A stretch of 39,728 nt of DNA, taken from contig JADGQO010000025.1 in assembly GCA_017881725.1 (NCBI GenBank), positions 1 to 39,728 of the forward strand. Reading direction: 5' to 3'. Under the pieces are notes generated by a model, which saw only the letters and a list, made by a program, of their open reading frames with translations, was not told the DNA's origin and ran no database searches. Within the stretch, counting starts at the first letter, position 1. Each line of letters starts with the position of its first letter. Below are positions 1 through 8,537 of the stretch, piece by piece. The position numbers and the translations under genes were made by a program. This stretch comes from Fibrobacteria bacterium (GTDB lineage: Bacteria; Fibrobacterota; Fibrobacteria; UBA11236).

Positions 1-80
1 ACCTTTATTGAGCGGAGAGACCATTAGCATGGCACGGTTGCGGAATTGCCTACGCCCAGTCGCTTTTGGAGATGTCTTCC

Positions 81-1337
81 ATGAGAACTTCCCTTCTCCA
101 TCGAATCGGTTTATTGACGGCGGTCCTGATGGGAACGCTCGCCGCCTCACCTGAGGTCCCTTCCGTCCGTATGGACGCGGGGCCGGATTCCACCCTGGTC
201 AAAAGCGCGCCGAGCCCCATTCCGACTTTGGCCCTTTTGGATCCCGTGGATATCGTCGCGGGCAGGACCATACCCGGATGCGGCGACTTTCTGCGCGCGC
301 GGTTCCAGGCGGTCGGAAAGTTGCAGCCGATCAGCCGTGGCGAAATGGAAAAAAAACTGGCCGAGTATAATTGGCCGGCGTCCAAAGCCTGTCATGAATT
401 CCAATGCGGTTTCGATGCCGGCAATGTGCTGCTTGCGAAATACGTATTTTTCGGAACGGTCACGGCGTTGGGTGGACTATACGCCTATACCTTCAACATC
501 CTGTACGTCCCCACCGGCCGGATCATCAGTTCGGAGGTGGGCGATGTGCCCCGTAATCCGCAAAGCGGCGGAGACGAACCCTTGAAGGCGCGGCTGGCGG
601 CCTATGTCTCCGGATTGGATCCGGCGCGCTTCGACACCAGCAGGATAACCAGCCGGGGACTGATGGCGGTGGTGGACCTCAGCGCGGCAACGCCGGAGTC
701 GCGGGTATTGACGGAACGCGTGGACACCCATATCTATGCGTCCCGGCTATATGATCTGATGAGTCCGCTCGAACTCCAAGAGCTTCTGTCCGCGATGAAC
801 ATTTCCCCCACCACCACCGAGGCCACGGATTCGGGCATGATGGCTTTAGGCACGAAGTTGAACGTAGCCTACCTGATCCAATCCAAGGTCATCCAAACCG
901 CCGGCGGAACCGGGCTGGACCTGACCTTGTTCGATGTGGCGGGTAAGCGGAGGATCCGGGATTGGCCTTCCAAACCCACTCAGGACTTCGAGGACATTCT
1001 CCATTTCGAAAACCGGTTTTTCGCCACCCTCACCGGAAAGTCGGAAGCTACGACTGCTCGGAACATGCTTAAGCATGACGCGCCACGCCCTCGCTCCCAT
1101 TGGAAACAAAGCCTCATTTCGGTGGTGGGGATATCCGCCGGCGCGGGATTGGCGACGCTCGCCTATATCGCGCGCCAAAAAGCGAATCAAGACCATGCCC
1201 GGGCCGAGTCGGCATATAGCGTGGAAAGCGCCAAAAGTTGGCAGCGGGACACCAAGACCCAGGATGTCCGCACGGCCCTTTTCGGATCCCTGGCGATTCT
1301 AAGCCTCGGCGCAACCGTCATCGTATGGACTTTTTGA
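81..1337 (+). CDS. Envelope protein, CsgG/LpoB-like, with C-terminal membrane segments
   Basis: About 418 residues. An N-terminal hydrophobic stretch (roughly residues 3-22) looks like a signal peptide. The central part, with strand/helix segments of the type LLAKYVFFGTVTALGG and LNVAYLIQSKVIQTAG, resembles the N-terminal fold of CsgG/LpoB-type lipoprotein-like proteins, in which such sentences recur twice. Two hydrophobic segments close the protein (about 345-366 and 396-418), so it is probably anchored in a membrane with most of its mass in the periplasm. I chose the ATG at 81 because GGAG at 68-71 lies 9 nt upstream; a TTG at 66 and an ATG at 72 are in frame. It ends 15 nt before the next lipoprotein gene, so the two are probably cotranscribed. 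The family call is a resemblance only and the role is unknown. Confidence 0.6.
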   Translation: MRTSLLHRIGLLTAVLMGTLAASPEVPSVRMDAGPDSTLVKSAPSPIPTLALLDPVDIVAGRTIPGCGDFLRARFQAVGKLQPISRGEMEKKLAEYNWPASKACHEFQCGFDAGNVLLAKYVFFGTVTALGGLYAYTFNILYVPTGRIISSEVGDVPRNPQSGGDEPLKARLAAYVSGLDPARFDTSRITSRGLMAVVDLSAATPESRVLTERVDTHIYASRLYDLMSPLELQELLSAMNISPTTTEATDSGMMALGTKLNVAYLIQSKVIQTAGGTGLDLTLFDVAGKRRIRDWPSKPTQDFEDILHFENRFFATLTGKSEATTARNMLKHDAPRPRSHWKQSLISVVGISAGAGLATLAYIARQKANQDHARAESAYSVESAKSWQRDTKTQDVRTALFGSLAILSLGATVIVWTF

Positions 1338-1352
1338 GGGAGGAAAAATAAC

Positions 1353-2780
1353 ATGACCGGGAAAATCATCATCATGGGATGGGCCGCCCTGATTCTCACG
1401 GCCTGCCTGGACAGGAGCTACGACAATCCCTTCCTTTCCGGATCCGATGTCAGCGAGGATTGGAAAACGGATCGCGATGGGAATGGCATCGCCGACAGCG
1501 TGGAGGCCTATGCGCCCGGTTGTCGGGACTTACCGGCCGAATGCCTCCGCCAAGCCAAGGCAGGTTCCGTGATTGCCCAAAACCTCGCGAACAAAATCGG
1601 CAAGGACACCGTTCCCGCCGGTGTAGTGACGCCGGCCGTTCCGCCCATCGTTACGCCGATCACGATCAATCCGCCTCTCGACACCGTCCAAACGCCCGTG
1701 GCTCCCAAGGACACGGTGCGGGATACCCTCATCGTTACCACTCCGTTAATAACCGTGACCGGAATCCAGTCCCAGGCCATCTATATTCCCATGGGCGTGT
1801 CCCAGGTCGTTCCCTCCATATCCGTGCTGCCGCGCGACGCCAAGAACCAAGGCTATACTTTGCAAAGCCTGGATGGGACCATAGTGAAGGTTACGGGCAC
1901 CGCTTTGGTCCCGGTGAAACCAGGTGTAGCCACCATCCGCGCCCTGAGCGCGGAAGGACGATTCACATCCGACTTCCAGGCCACCGTTTTCCTGAAAGAC
2001 ACGAACCGTTACGAAGAAAAGGTCGCCGTCGCGCCGATGACCCTGGTTGCCGGGGATCCGCCCCTGGCCCCGCAAATCACCTGGACGCCCGCCGACGTCA
2101 CCATTCGCGGTTATACCCTTGTCAGTTCCGACTCCTCACACGTACTCGTGGTGATGCAGAACGGGCTGCCCGAATGCAAAGCGTTGGCCGCCGGAGAAGC
2201 GAACCTCACCTTGAAAACCCTGGGGAAAGGTTTAAACGCGATCTTCCATGTCGTTGTGAATCCTGCGCCCATCGTCATCGTACCCGTAACGGCCATTGCG
2301 GCGGCCAATACGGTGCTCAACCTGGGAGCGGCCGACCAGCTTCCCGCCGTGACTTACACGCCCTCCAATGGCACCAACAAGCACTATCGCCTGGCAAGCG
2401 ATCAATCCGGTATCGTATCCGTTACCGTGACCGGCCTCCATGCGGTCTCGGGAGGTACGGCGCATATCACCATCACCTCCGTGGACGGCCCTTCCAGCGT
2501 CTTCGACGTATCGGTACGGGTCCCGGTGGCCTCGGTATCCGCGCCCGATCTCAGCCTCACCGTAGGCCAGAAGACAACCGTCATAGTCACGGTTCTGCCC
2601 GCCAATGCCGATGTCAGGGATTATACCCTCAGCAGCGATACGCCCAAGAACGTAAGCGTGCAAGGCAACGAAATCGCCGCGGTGAAAAATGGCGCGGCGA
2701 TCATCACCATCACCACCCTTGATGGCGGTAAGCACGGAACCTTCAATGTGTTGGTTAGCAAACGCGGCGGCGGAGGATAG
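1353..2780 (+). CDS. Lipoprotein with repeated bacterial Ig-like (BIG2-type) domains
   Basis: 475 residues. The N-terminus carries a lipoprotein signal with lipobox LTAC (Cys18). It is followed by a Ca-binding-like loop, DRDGNGIADSVE (about residues 40-52), of the EF-hand/thrombospondin-3 type. After a Pro/Thr-rich linker (about 85-125) come four roughly 85-residue beta-sandwich repeats. Their recurrent pattern is a hydrophobic strand, 'YTLQSLDGTIVKV' or 'YTLSSDTPKNVSV', then a Gly/Thr-rich 'TITTLDGG' turn, typical of BIG2-type surface domains. A strong ribosome-binding site (GGGAGG at 1338-1343) precedes the ATG. It is probably an outer-membrane-anchored adhesion or structural protein made together with the gene before it. 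The protein ends in a Gly-rich tail. The domain family is clear from pattern; the ligand is unknown. Confidence 0.75.
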   Translation: MTGKIIIMGWAALILTACLDRSYDNPFLSGSDVSEDWKTDRDGNGIADSVEAYAPGCRDLPAECLRQAKAGSVIAQNLANKIGKDTVPAGVVTPAVPPIVTPITINPPLDTVQTPVAPKDTVRDTLIVTTPLITVTGIQSQAIYIPMGVSQVVPSISVLPRDAKNQGYTLQSLDGTIVKVTGTALVPVKPGVATIRALSAEGRFTSDFQATVFLKDTNRYEEKVAVAPMTLVAGDPPLAPQITWTPADVTIRGYTLVSSDSSHVLVVMQNGLPECKALAAGEANLTLKTLGKGLNAIFHVVVNPAPIVIVPVTAIAAANTVLNLGAADQLPAVTYTPSNGTNKHYRLASDQSGIVSVTVTGLHAVSGGTAHITITSVDGPSSVFDVSVRVPVASVSAPDLSLTVGQKTTVIVTVLPANADVRDYTLSSDTPKNVSVQGNEIAAVKNGAAIITITTLDGGKHGTFNVLVSKRGGGG

Positions 2781-2959
2781 CAGGAAAGCCGGCCGTTTTG
2801 ATAACCAATCGGGCCATGCGTATGTCCGCCGCAGTATCAATCATTCCGTGCCGGGCCTTTTGCTTGCGTGCAATTCCGTAACCTGCCGGAATGAATCCGC
2901 ACCTCCATGATTGTAATCGATGTCACGAATCCGTTTCGCCGTTCCCGGTAATTTTTTTT

Positions 2960-3011
2960 TGCGCGGATCGACGCGGGCTCCGCGGTCCCGGTAGGCGCGC
3001 CTGTGAAGGCG
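2960..3011. repeat. Dispersed 52-bp repeat, copy A
   Basis: This segment matches 24847-24898 without gaps at 44 of 52 positions. The first 19 bases (2960-2978) are identical, as is the block GTAGGCGCG. Both copies sit in intergenic DNA in the same orientation, each beside a fragment of another gene. The origin is unknown; it could be a short interspersed or MITE-like element, or a recombination scar. Confidence 0.6.
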
Positions 3012-3012
3012 G

Positions 3013-3159
3013 CCCTAGGAAGTCGCGCGCACCCCAGGGCTGCAAGACCAGCGGCTCCAGCGTCGTCCGGCATTCGCTCAGTACGCGCTCGTAGTACGCA
3101 TCAATCTCGCTGTCGTCTACGTAGAAGCACAGCTCGACGCCGATGCCGCGCTCGACGTC
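3013..3159 (-). pseudogene. Remnant of a VOC (glyoxalase/bleomycin-resistance fold) gene
   Basis: Read on the minus strand from 3159, an open segment of about 49 codons contains GVELCFYVDD, then a helix DAYYERVL, then LQPWGARDFL. This is the usual second half of a VOC-superfamily domain, where the 'PWGxRxF' strand is normally followed by a DPDGN motif. Here the match stops after ARDFL, and the next bases belong to the dispersed repeat. Just upstream of the open segment the frame has a TAG, and no N-terminal half can be found. It is therefore a gene fragment lacking both ends. The family assignment rests on motif recognition only. Confidence 0.6.
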
Positions 3160-3269
3160 CTACCGGCCGCAACCGGAATAGCCTGGAAGTAAACTATCCC
3201 GGCACTCAGTGCATAATTCATGCCTTAAGTATGACGAAGCCTTTTCCAAACACGGTTATATTGGTGGGC

Positions 3270-5540
3270 ATGACCCCTTTCAATCCCGTCGACCCATCTA
3301 TTCCCCCCGCACCCTTCGTCCCCTTCATCCAACATGCGGCAAGCTCGACACCGCTTGCGGTGGGCATCGCCCCTTCCTTCTACCCGGCTTCCCGGAAATC
3401 CGACCAGGTCGACGTCCTGCATGGCGTGACCGTCGCCGATCCCTATCGTTGGCTGGAGAATTTGGATACGCCTGAGACCAAGGCCTGGGTCGACGCGCAA
3501 GCCACCCTCACCGGCGAATATTTAGCTCAGATTCCCGCCCGCGAGATTTTGAAACAGAGGCTCACCCAGCTGTGGAATTACGAGCGCGTCGGCACGCCGT
3601 TCCGCAAGGGCGGACGCGGCGGGACCAGCCGGTATTTTTTCTTCAAGAACGACGGGCTTCAGAACCAAAGCGTACTCTACACCTTACCCACTCTCGACGC
3701 CGAACCGTGCGTCCTCATCGATCCGAACGGTTTTTCCGAGGACGGAACGGTTTCGCTTTCCGTGATGTCCGTCAGCGAGGACGGCGAGTATCTGGCCTAC
3801 GGAACTTCGGCGTCCGGATCCGATTGGGAAACCTGGAGGGTGCGCAGGATCTCGGACGGGTTGGATTTGCCCGATCGCCTGGATCGCATCAAGTTTTCCT
3901 CGCCCACCTGGGCCGCGGACGGGAAGGGATTCTATTACGGCCGCTTCGACGGTAACGTGGATGTTACTGGAAAATTCGAGGGCGTCAATAGGTTTCAAAA
4001 GCTCTGTTTCCACCGCTTGGGGAATTCGCAAAGCCAAGATGAGGTGGTGTATCATCGCCCCGACCAACCGGAATGGGGTTTCGCGGCGGACTTGAGCGAG
4101 GACGGCGAAACCTTGATCATCGCGGTGTGGAAGGGAACCGATCCGCGCAACCTGGTTTTCTGGAAGGATCTCCGTGTTGAAAACGCTCCGGTCAAGGAGT
4201 TGGTGGCGGACTTCCACGCCAAATTCACGCCGATCGGAGACGATGGGGACACGCTTTTCTTCCTGACCGATTGGGATGCGCCGCGCGGACGCATCGTGGG
4301 CATCGCCTGGAAGGATTTGGACCGGTCGGCTTGGCGGGAAATCGTGCCGCAAAGCGACGACACGCTGGAGGGCGTGCATTTGGTGGGATGCCGCCTGGTG
4401 GCGGAATATTTGCAAGACGCGCATTCGGTGGTCCGCGCCTTCGCGCGCGACGGAAAACCGCTGGGCGAAATCGCCTTGCCCGGTCTTGGGACTGCGGGCG
4501 GATTTACCGGCGAGTGGTGGGACATGGAAACTTTTTTCAGTTTTACGGGCTTCACTACGCCGACGGAGATTTATCGGCACGATTTCAAGACGGGTGTGAC
4601 CACGTTGTTCCGGAAGCCGGTGTTGGATTTCGACGCATCACGTTTCGTCACCCGGCAGGTTTTCGTTTCCGGACGGGACGGCGCGCGCGTGCCGATGTTC
4701 CTCGTGCATCGCCAAGGCCTGGTCATGGACGGCGGCAACCCGACGTATCTTTACGGTTACGGGGGGTTTTCCATTTCGCTCACGCCCGCTTTTTCCACCG
4801 GCAATCTGCCCTGGTTGGAGGCGGGCGGCGTGTATGCGGTGGCTTGCATACGCGGCGGCGGGGAATACGGCGAGGCTTGGCATCGCGACGGCTGCAAGGA
4901 TAAAAAGCAAAACGGATTCGACGATTTCATCGCGGCGGCGGAGTGGCTGATCGCGGAAGGCGTGACCCGGTCCAGGCGGTTGGCCATCGGCGGGGGCAGC
5001 AACGGCGGCTTGCTGGCGGCGGCATGCATGGTCCAGCGTCCGGAACTTTTCGGGGCGGTGGTTCCGGCGGTGGGTGTGCTCGACATGCTGCGATTCCATA
5101 AATTCACCATCGGTTGGGCCTGGGAAAGCGATTACGGCAGCCCGAACGATCCGGAAGATTTCCGGCGTTTGCTGGCTTATTCCCCCTTGCATAATTTGCG
5201 GCCGGGAGTGCGCTATCCCCCCACGCTCATCATTACCGCCGATCATGACGATCGCGTGGTGCCGTGCCACAGTTTCAAATTCGCCGCGGCTCTACAGGCC
5301 TGTTTAAAAGAAGCTTGCTTAAAAGAGGCTTGCCTAAAAACCGATCCCGAAAAAAACAGCGAGGTAACTCCGACAGCACCGTCGACGGCGGAAGCATTTC
5401 CGAATCCGGCTCTCATCCGCATCGAAACCAAGGCCGGTCACGGCGCGGGCAAACCCATGGCGAAAGTGATTGAAGAAACGGCGGACAAATGGGCCTTCCT
5501 CATCCGCGTCCTGAGGGTTAATTTTCCCTTATCATCCTAA
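3270..5540 (+). CDS. Prolyl oligopeptidase (serine peptidase family S9A)
   Basis: About 756 residues from the ATG at 3270; an in-frame ATG at 3231 is possible. This enzyme cleaves short peptides after proline. The N-terminal helix and beta-propeller part begins near VLHGVTVADPYRWLENL. The alpha/beta-hydrolase domain carries GGGSNGG with nucleophile Ser577, the TADHDDRV motif (658-663) with the charge-relay Asp, and KAGHGAG with His724. No signal peptide is visible, so it is probably cytoplasmic. Between the Asp and His motifs lies an unusual insert of about 35 residues, beginning with three 15-bp tandem units (5298-5342) that encode repeated ACLKE. The surrounding family core (CHSFKFAAALQ and LIRIETKAGHG) is intact, so the insert probably forms a surface loop and the enzyme is likely active. 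Confidence 0.93.
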   Translation: MTPFNPVDPSIPPAPFVPFIQHAASSTPLAVGIAPSFYPASRKSDQVDVLHGVTVADPYRWLENLDTPETKAWVDAQATLTGEYLAQIPAREILKQRLTQLWNYERVGTPFRKGGRGGTSRYFFFKNDGLQNQSVLYTLPTLDAEPCVLIDPNGFSEDGTVSLSVMSVSEDGEYLAYGTSASGSDWETWRVRRISDGLDLPDRLDRIKFSSPTWAADGKGFYYGRFDGNVDVTGKFEGVNRFQKLCFHRLGNSQSQDEVVYHRPDQPEWGFAADLSEDGETLIIAVWKGTDPRNLVFWKDLRVENAPVKELVADFHAKFTPIGDDGDTLFFLTDWDAPRGRIVGIAWKDLDRSAWREIVPQSDDTLEGVHLVGCRLVAEYLQDAHSVVRAFARDGKPLGEIALPGLGTAGGFTGEWWDMETFFSFTGFTTPTEIYRHDFKTGVTTLFRKPVLDFDASRFVTRQVFVSGRDGARVPMFLVHRQGLVMDGGNPTYLYGYGGFSISLTPAFSTGNLPWLEAGGVYAVACIRGGGEYGEAWHRDGCKDKKQNGFDDFIAAAEWLIAEGVTRSRRLAIGGGSNGGLLAAACMVQRPELFGAVVPAVGVLDMLRFHKFTIGWAWESDYGSPNDPEDFRRLLAYSPLHNLRPGVRYPPTLIITADHDDRVVPCHSFKFAAALQACLKEACLKEACLKTDPEKNSEVTPTAPSTAEAFPNPALIRIETKAGHGAGKPMAKVIEETADKWAFLIRVLRVNFPLSS

Positions 5541-5562
5541 CCTCAGCCGCCCAGGAGTTCCC

Positions 5563-6018
5563 ATGGAACAAGCCATACTGCATCCCCACATCCACATGAA
5601 TCCCGTCGCCTTCCTGGTGGCGGTAGTGGCCAGCGTGATGATTGGACTCATCTGGTACGGTCCCATGTTCGGAAAGGCTTGGGCCCAGGAAGTAGGCCTC
5701 CCGCCCGATTTCAAGCCGGCTCCCAACGTATTCGCGCGGGCCATCATGCTCCAGGTCCTGGGCGCATTGTTGACGGTATGGGTCTTGAGCATGTCCGAAG
5801 AAATTTGGCGTCCTTCGGTCTGGAGATTAGGGTCCGACGGGTCGACGGCGACCTACGGATTCCTGGCCGGCTTCTTCACTTGGCTCGGTTTTTACGTTCC
5901 ACAATTGCTCGGTTCCATCGCCTGGGAAAATAAGTCCTGGAAGTTGTTCGGCATTAACGCCGCGGGCATGTTCATCATCCTGCAAAGTCAGGGCTTGATC
6001 CTGGCCTACCTGCGCTGA
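5563..6018 (+). CDS. DUF1761 family membrane protein
   Basis: 151 residues with four predicted hydrophobic segments (about 9-30, 62-83, 100-122 and 131-150). The opening NPVAFLVAVVASVMIGLIWYGPMFGKAW is the family hallmark, with an N-terminal membrane helix ending in WYGPMFGK. The final segment, W-K-L-F-G-I-N followed by a hydrophobic helix, also fits the family. The function of DUF1761 proteins is not established. The ATG follows AGGAG with good spacing, only 22 nt after the peptidase gene, so cotranscription is possible. Confidence 0.8.
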   Translation: MEQAILHPHIHMNPVAFLVAVVASVMIGLIWYGPMFGKAWAQEVGLPPDFKPAPNVFARAIMLQVLGALLTVWVLSMSEEIWRPSVWRLGSDGSTATYGFLAGFFTWLGFYVPQLLGSIAWENKSWKLFGINAAGMFIILQSQGLILAYLR

Positions 6019-6038
6019 TAGCGACAAGGGAAAGCCAA

Positions 6039-6740
6039 ATGTCCATTTTTCCATTTCATAGGATCCTTTGGGTAATCGCTTGGGTTATGACGTCGAGCGT
6101 TGCCGAGCCATGGATACCGGTAATCCCCGGGAACGTCCCGACTCAGGGAACAATTGAAAAAACCGCCGAAGGAATGAGCACGGATTCCGCCTATATCGAG
6201 GCCCGCGCCTTGACCCTGTGGCGATCGGAATCGGTCGATGGATTGTATTTTGCGCCCGCCGTGGCGGGTTATGTCACCGCGCAACAGGGGTATTATTTTC
6301 TGGATTCCACTGCTTACACCTTTACGAGCGGCGGCATCCAGTATTCTTTCGCCACCCTGGAAGGGGAAATGTACAGGCTGGATTTTTGGGTTTTGACGGC
6401 GCCAAAATCCTCCAATTTAGGCACGGGAATCATCGACGTTTTCATGGACGGGTACCAGATTGGATCCTTTGTGGTGGAAGGCCGCGGTTCCACATGGACC
6501 TGGCAGCAATTCAGTTTGGATTTCACGGCCGAAAACGTGACGACCTATATCGAATTCCAGAACTCGCCGAATCCATCGTTGCATTTCGTGGACATGGAAA
6601 AAATCCTGGTAGGCAACCCCGTTTGGGAGTTTTCGGAAGTGCCGGAACCTAGCACGGTATGGCTCCTGGCGGCCGGAGTGGTGATGCTTGCCGGGCTGCG
6701 TTATTCCCGGTTTGGATCAGGCTACGATGATCGCCGGTAG
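6039..6740 (+). CDS. PEP-CTERM sorting-signal protein
   Basis: 233 residues. A short hydrophobic N-terminal signal (about 5-25) is followed by a beta-rich domain of about 150 residues resembling the DUF642 / carbohydrate-binding type of secreted protein. The C-terminus has the tripartite exosortase signal: VPEPST at 201-206, a hydrophobic helix of about 16 residues, then a basic and charged tail. Proteins with this signal are cleaved and processed by an exosortase at the inner membrane and often reach the extracellular matrix. No exosortase gene is in the window. The ribosome-binding site AAGGGAAA precedes the ATG. The gene is convergent with the ABC permease gene and their 3' ends overlap by 19 bp. 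Confidence 0.8.
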   Translation: MSIFPFHRILWVIAWVMTSSVAEPWIPVIPGNVPTQGTIEKTAEGMSTDSAYIEARALTLWRSESVDGLYFAPAVAGYVTAQQGYYFLDSTAYTFTSGGIQYSFATLEGEMYRLDFWVLTAPKSSNLGTGIIDVFMDGYQIGSFVVEGRGSTWTWQQFSLDFTAENVTTYIEFQNSPNPSLHFVDMEKILVGNPVWEFSEVPEPSTVWLLAAGVVMLAGLRYSRFGSGYDDRR

Positions 6741-7495
6741 GCGCGGAAGGCTTGGGTGGAAATCCACACCGAAACCAACGCGAATCCCAAAAGCATCAGG
6801 CAGGTTTTAACCACTTCGCTCCAATTCCCGCCCAGCATGGCCTGGCGCGAGGCGTCGACGGCCCAATTCACGGGGTTGGCGCCGGCGATGCGGCGGATCC
6901 AACCGGGCATCAGATCCGCGGCCATGAACGCCGTGGACATGAAGGTCAGCGGGAGTCCGAAAAAATTAATGACGGCAATCAGGGTTTCTTCGCGTCGCGT
7001 GACCAGGGCCAGGCCGTTCGACAGGGCCGAGAATCCCGCTCCCAGCAGGGCGCCCATCAGCAGGATGGCCGCGAAGCCCGGAAGGCCGCCGGGAATGCGC
7101 GCTCCCAACGCCATGCCGAATAAAAGGATGATGATCGATTGCGCCGTTACGGTCACGGAGGCGTGCAGCACGCGGGCCGTGATCAACGCCGCGCGGCTCA
7201 CGGGTGTGGCGAGCATGCGGTCCATCACGCCGTCGGTCAAATCCTCCAGGATGCCCATGCCGGCCCATGCCGAGCCGAACAGGGCGGTCATGATGACGAC
7301 GCCGGGCGTCAGGAACTGGATGTAGGAGGCGGCGCCGAAGCCGGGGATTTCCACCACGCGCCGGAACAATTGGCCGTAAAGGGTCAGCCAAATCACAGGC
7401 TGGATAATAGTCACCGCGATCCAAATCGGGATACGGATGGTGGTACGCAAATGGCGGATGAGCAGATGGCGGGTATCGGACAGGAACGCGTTCAT
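6722..7495 (-). CDS. ABC-2 type transporter permease (DrrB-like)
   Basis: 257 residues with about six membrane helices. It starts with a short cytoplasmic N-terminus and includes the ABC-2 features AALFGSAWAGMGILEDLTDG..DRMLATPVSR (the conserved cytoplasmic 'EDLTDGVMDRMLATP' stretch) and FFGLPLTFMSTAFM. This is the membrane half of a daunorubicin-resistance-type exporter, paired with the ATPase encoded immediately upstream. The start ATG overlaps the ATPase stop (ATGA at 7492-7495), so the two are translationally coupled. Substrate unknown. Confidence 0.9.
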   Translation of the reverse strand: MNAFLSDTRHLLIRHLRTTIRIPIWIAVTIIQPVIWLTLYGQLFRRVVEIPGFGAASYIQFLTPGVVIMTALFGSAWAGMGILEDLTDGVMDRMLATPVSRAALITARVLHASVTVTAQSIIILLFGMALGARIPGGLPGFAAILLMGALLGAGFSALSNGLALVTRREETLIAVINFFGLPLTFMSTAFMAADLMPGWIRRIAGANPVNWAVDASRQAMLGGNWSEVVKTCLMLLGFALVSVWISTQAFRAYRRSS

Positions 7496-8454
7496 TTCGC
7501 GGCCTCCCCGGTGAAACGATGGCCGGTATGATGCATGTAGACGTCGTCCAGGGACGGTCGGCCCAACGTCGCGGACCGCACGGCGACGCCGGACTTTTCC
7601 AGGGCCGTGATCAAGACCGGCAAGGCCGTGGCGCCCTGCTCCACGCGCGCGATGACCGTGGCGCCGTCCTGGAGGGTCTGAAGTACGCCGGCGACTGACC
7701 GCAGCAAGTCGACGGCTCGGGGAGCCTCTTCGCCAACTTCCAGGGAAACGGTGTCCCCGCGGATGAGCGCCTTCAATTCCGCGGGCGTGCCTTCGACCAC
7801 CACCTTGCCTTTGTCTATGATGGCCAACCGGTCGCATAATCGGTCGGCTTCGTCCAGATAATGGGTCGTAATCAGGACGGTAAGGTTCCTTTCCTTGCGC
7901 AGCCGAATGAGGTCGCTCCACAGCGCGGCGCGCGTTTCCGGATCGAGGCCCGTGGTGGGTTCGTCCAGGAACAACACTCCGGGGTCGTTCACCAGGCCCA
8001 TGGCCAGATCGAGGCGGCGCTTCATGCCTCCTGAATAGGTTTTGACGATGCGCTGCGCGGCTTCCTCGAGGCGCACCCACTGTAACAGCCGGGTTACCCT
8101 GGATTCCACCTCGGCGGACGGCACGCGCATCAACCGGGCTTGCAGGGCCAGGTTCTCGCGGCCAGTGGCCCATTTGTCCACGCCCGACGCCTGCGCCACA
8201 TAACCGATACGCGCGCGCACTCCGGAGGGATCACGCGCGATGTCGCATCCGGCGACCTGGGCGCCGCCGCCGGAAGGAGCGGTCAAGGTGGTCAGCATCC
8301 GGACCGTGGTGCTCTTGCCCGCGCCGTTGGGTCCGAGCAAACCGAAGATTTCGCCCTGTTTGATCTTCAGGGTTACGCCGTCCACCGCCTTGACACCGTT
8401 GGCGTAGGTCTTGGATAGGTTTTCAATCACAATCGCATCCACAATCGCGTCCAT
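7492..8454 (-). CDS. ABC transporter ATP-binding protein (DrrA-like)
   Basis: 320 residues. It has Walker A GPNGAGKST (41-49), the Q-loop region YVAQASGVD, signature YSGGMKRRLDLA, Walker B VLFLDEPTTGLD and the H-loop TTHYLDEA. The roughly 80-residue C-terminal extension ending in GRPSLDDVYMHHTG is typical of DrrA/CcmA-type exporters. It energises export by the permease encoded just downstream. The start was placed at ATG 8454; an in-frame ATG at 8490 is an alternative. The first codons contain a 12-bp tandem duplication, giving MDAIVDAIV. The gene is divergent from the beta-barrel-like gene at 8538. Confidence 0.93.
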   Translation of the reverse strand: MDAIVDAIVIENLSKTYANGVKAVDGVTLKIKQGEIFGLLGPNGAGKSTTVRMLTTLTAPSGGGAQVAGCDIARDPSGVRARIGYVAQASGVDKWATGRENLALQARLMRVPSAEVESRVTRLLQWVRLEEAAQRIVKTYSGGMKRRLDLAMGLVNDPGVLFLDEPTTGLDPETRAALWSDLIRLRKERNLTVLITTHYLDEADRLCDRLAIIDKGKVVVEGTPAELKALIRGDTVSLEVGEEAPRAVDLLRSVAGVLQTLQDGATVIARVEQGATALPVLITALEKSGVAVRSATLGRPSLDDVYMHHTGHRFTGEAAK

Positions 8455-8537
8455 AATGGTAAAGGTAATCTCCCGGGCCTTTGCTATCATTTTATCCGAT
8501 TGACGATCGCGTGGCGATCGTAGCGAGGGGGGAAACC

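Larger units (their letters stand above)
2781..3269. other. Gene-free stretch holding a dispersed repeat and a gene remnant
   Basis: No intact gene is visible in these 489 bases. 2781-2950 shows nothing recognisable. A run of nine T lies at 2952-2960, followed by a 52-bp dispersed repeat (2960-3011) and a decayed VOC-family gene fragment on the minus strand (3013-3159). The upstream extension of the downstream peptidase reading frame (from 3003) runs through this remnant and is not coding. Confidence 0.6.

Noticed and set aside
31..50. TGGCAC followed by TTGC-like sequence before the first gene, resembling a sigma-54 promoter
   Set aside because: The GG-to-GC distance is 7 or 15 bases, not 10, so it does not fit the -24/-12 rule.
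3003..3269. Upstream extension of the prolyl oligopeptidase frame
   Set aside because: It crosses the VOC remnant and a repeat, has no signal peptide, and is not part of the family; the start was put at 3270.
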